From: Hemileia vastatrix
Taxonomy: Eukaryota > Basidiomycota > Pucciniomycetes > Pucciniales > Zaghouaniaceae
Length of the DNA: 64,000 nucleotides
Assembly: GCA_030280995.1 (NCBI GenBank)
Contig: JASXTE010000001.1
Location: 4,025,001 to 4,089,000 of the forward strand
Reading direction: 5' to 3'
The notes under the pieces were generated by a model. The model saw only the letters and a program-made list of their open reading frames with translations, had not been told where the DNA came from and searched no databases. The stretch's first letter is position 1. Each line of letters starts with the position of its first letter. Shown one piece after another: positions 61,700 to 64,000 of the stretch. A program made the translations under genes and the position numbers.

Positions 61700-62852
61700 T
61701 GTGGTAGCCTAAAGTTTAGTACGGCACCTAAGTATGTAAATGGAGTTATCACGGCATGCAAGATTGGTGTTATTATTTTTTATAAAAGGGTTTTATTTAA
61801 TTTATTGGAGTTTAAAATATGAAGAAATTGGTCACGAGCGAATGCCTACACAAATACAATTTATTTTACGGAGAAAACTTATTTTTACGGTCTGAAAATT
61901 TATAAGTATCAAGTCGAGTTACTCAAGAACCTTGGGAAATTTTCCCAGAATTTTTACTATTTTTCTTAAATTTTTAAATGAATTTTAAAGTTTTATAGAA
62001 ATATTTACGTTTTCAAAAATTACTTAACTTTGATGAATTTCACGGGGTAATTAGAGCTGCGCAGACTACGAAAATTAGTTTGGTATGTAAAGGGGAAGTA
62101 GCTCTATTATGTGTAATTTTTCTAGATTTTTTATTATAGTTTTAAGGTTCTAAATTGAGTCCGGAAGTCCGGACGGACTCCGTTTCGACTCCGTACGGAC
62201 TCCGTACGGACTCCGCTTTGACTCCGTACGGACTCCGTACGGACTCCGTTCCGGCTCCGGATTGACTCTGGAAGAGCTCTGGAGGGGAAAACTTAGGCAC
62301 GTGACTAGGAATACTTAAGCGCTTCTCAAACTCGAAATTGAGAGGGGGGGACACATCATACAGCTTAATCATTAACTACCACAGTCTCATTTTTTTATTA
62401 CTCAACAAATTAAATAAATTGTAATACCCTTATAACTTTATATTTTATATATAACATTTTAGAAATACTACTCAACAATTAAAATAACACTTCATATAGG
62501 GTATCTTTAGAAAGGTCTTCATCGCTGGGACTTGATTATTGCTGTCTCATAAAAATTTAAATTATTATAAAAACATAAAAGTCAATCTTTTCAGATCTTT
62601 CACTGGTACACCTTAATTTTTGTTATCAGTATTTCTTTTATCAACAGCCACAATCATTTAATCTCAATAAGCGTTAATTATTTTAGAGTTTCATTATTTT
62701 TATCAATCAGATCTAAGTAGATTGGTTAGCTTAGTGATTTAGAACACCCATTTTGTTATTTTTATTGGAAGGACGGGGTTTTCAGCTAAATCCACATATC
62801 TCCTCCGGATTCTGCTTACAGCAAGGCGACTGTAAGAGTTTACCTTACCATA
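61700..62852 (+). repeat. 3' LTR of young element A
   Basis: Near-identical to 50576-51729, including the CCGTACGG repeat (about 62165-62255), and followed by the duplicated ACAT. Confidence 0.93.
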
Positions 62853-63875
62853 ACATTTGTTAAAGAATTAGGTATTTTTCTGATTTTATTCCATGGATAT
62901 TGGGTCTGCGGGTATGTGGGTGCTATCATTGGATAGCCCTGGTTTTTCTCTATATTTTATGTCTTGAAGACATTTTTCATATTCTGAGTTTTAAGGGGTC
63001 ATTTCCTCATTTTTCATTTAAAAAAGATTGCTGTTTAATTTTGTTTTTCGTGTTTTACAGGCTAACCTTAAGTCTTAGGGTTAAGTGCTTAGTACCATTT
63101 GATAGAGCTAATTTTTCTCTATATTTCATGTCTCAATGTTTTTATAGTGAAATTCCGTGTTTTAAAGGTTTTAGTAGTTGTAGCTAATTTTTCTAAGTAG
63201 ATTAGTGGTTTTTATTGGTTTTCTGGCTTTGGGGAGGCCGGGCCGCTTCAGGCGGCATCTCCGACGTCGGGCGGCCTGCCCGCCTCTGTTTTAGGAGGTT
63301 GGGGAGCGCTCCAGGAGGGTTTTTATGCAATTTGGCGGGTACAGGTGCCAGATTGGTGGGTGCGCATGGGCTCTTAGTTAGTGGTCTGTGTGTACATAGT
63401 GAAAAAGACAGTTTGGGGCAACCTTAATCATCATACAACCATCCAGAGGTGATATCATTGTTCCTCACTCAGTTTTCACTGTTTCTGGCCACAATTGGCT
63501 GTGTTTCTTGCAGGTGAGTTCTTCATTTAACTTAACTTTGGCAACTGTTTTCTCTGTTATAGTCTTGCAAGCTATAGCAAGTATTATTGCTGTCTCTGGT
63601 GTGGATTTGCAGCCTACATCAAGTATCTTTGCTGTCTCTGGTGTGGACTTTGTTCTACATTTCAGTTCTTTGGTCTGGTAGTCTATCTGGGGACTACTTT
63701 CTTGGATCACCAAACAGTCAAGTGTGTTAAACAGGAGCTTTAGCAAAACAGGAACCAACTTACTTTAGCAAGTAAATCACACTCTATTTTTCTAAAGGCA
63801 CAGGGGATTTTCTCTCTGGTTTTTCTCCAACTCCCTTGGTCAAGGCCTATAGCTAGTACTATAGGATTGTCTACA

Positions 63876-64000
63876 ACGTGACTAAAATTGTCCAGCACAA
63901 GTTCGGCTGAACTTGTGGTGGACACTTTTATGATGGAGAGTAGCTTGGGTGGAAATTTTCTTCAGTTCCTTCATCTTGTATTTCTCATAAACATGTCTAC
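63876..64000. repeat. Repeat D unit 3, right part
   Basis: Continuation of 50006-50503 after the solo LTR. Carries the (slightly decayed) palindrome at 63888-63925 and ends at the same point as units 1 and 2. Confidence 0.82.

Larger units (their letters stand above)
50576..62852 (+). mobile_element. Young, nearly intact family-A Ty3/gypsy element, TSD ACAT
   Basis: LTRs 50576-51729 and 61700-62852 differ by about five substitutions and one single-base gap. Flanked by ACAT (50572-50575 and 62853-62856). The insertion interrupts a B LTR, whose empty version is visible at 18790 and 37507. Order: primer-binding site, leader, gag, pro, pol, hairpin array, structured modules, AT-rich stretch, second hairpin array, conserved block, polypurine tract. 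Probably competent or recently so, except that the gag/pro frame change lacks an obvious slippery site. Confidence 0.93.
50504..63875 (+). mobile_element. Solo B LTR, TSD ACGT, split by young element A
   Basis: TGTGGTCTTCCAACATTGGC...TTGTCTACA, with left piece 50504-50575 and right piece 62853-63875. Flanked by ACGT (50500-50503 and 63876-63879) inside repeat D. Repeat D units 1 and 2 show the empty site (GACTGCATGTAAC / GACTGCATGTGAC). No B internal sequence is present, so LTR-LTR recombination had already occurred. The right piece retains a CpG-rich GGCCGGGCCGC...CGACGTCGGGCGG island at about 63236-63290. The open frames inside it are LTR sequence. Confidence 0.88.

Noticed and set aside
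61429..61707. 92-codon plus-strand frame before the 3' LTR of A
   Set aside because: Not conserved in the A-old equivalent, runs into the LTR start, and shows no motif.

Overview
This AT-rich eukaryotic window looks like a retrotransposon graveyard from a fungal genome. Basidiomycota is most likely: the 3-kinds-of-Ty3/gypsy content, the FIDDxxIKGP-type reverse transcriptase (RT), the rust/mushroom-style chromovirus Gag and the 50-80 bp GT-AG introns all fit. The species cannot be named from sequence alone. I see no ordinary host gene. Nearly every base belongs to LTR retrotransposons, CACTA-like DNA transposon derivatives or tandem repeats.

Layout. (1) 1-1235 is the right part of a non-autonomous CACTA-like element with a small CACTA MITE nested in it. 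(2) 1491-47549 is one decayed family-A Ty3/gypsy element ('A-old') blown up to 46 kb by nested insertions. Family C (solo LTR 5688-6800 plus element 6805-18372) and family B (18725-38499) both split its RT gene. B is itself split by a solo LTR (22523-23701) and by a minus-strand chromovirus, family E (25790-34289). CACTA-like elements sit at 39917-40155, 41579-43440 and 46632-46843. (3) 47550-48816 holds a CACTA-like terminus and an ATGCAT-rich block. (4) 48817-64000 is a ~0.6 kb tandem repeat (D) interrupted by a solo B LTR (50504-63875). That LTR is in turn interrupted by a young, almost intact family-A element (50576-62852; LTRs differ by about six changes). Most insertions show target-site duplications, and paralogous copies supply empty sites, so the nesting order can be read directly.

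The young A element has gag, pro and pol in three frames. A U UUU UUG slippery heptamer sits exactly at the pro/pol junction. Pol has RT, RNase H, HHCC-DDE integrase and GPY/F modules, and the primer-binding site matches the 3' end of tRNA-Lys.

Two unexpected systems stand out. First, the older families A, B and C, and also the chromovirus E, carry genes on the opposite strand between pol and the 3' LTR. These read away from the 3' LTR, contain small introns whose removal keeps the frame open, and in A-old, B and C encode a CX2C...CX2C zinc-binding N-terminus. The position recalls antisense retroviral genes such as HTLV-1 HBZ. Second, families A, B and C are peppered with more than 40 copies of a short hairpin (4-5 bp stem, 6-nt loop, then TAAACT). 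Its stem varies with compensatory changes while loop and tail stay constant. Copies occur in frame inside pol, at the pol stop codon and as long 3' arrays.
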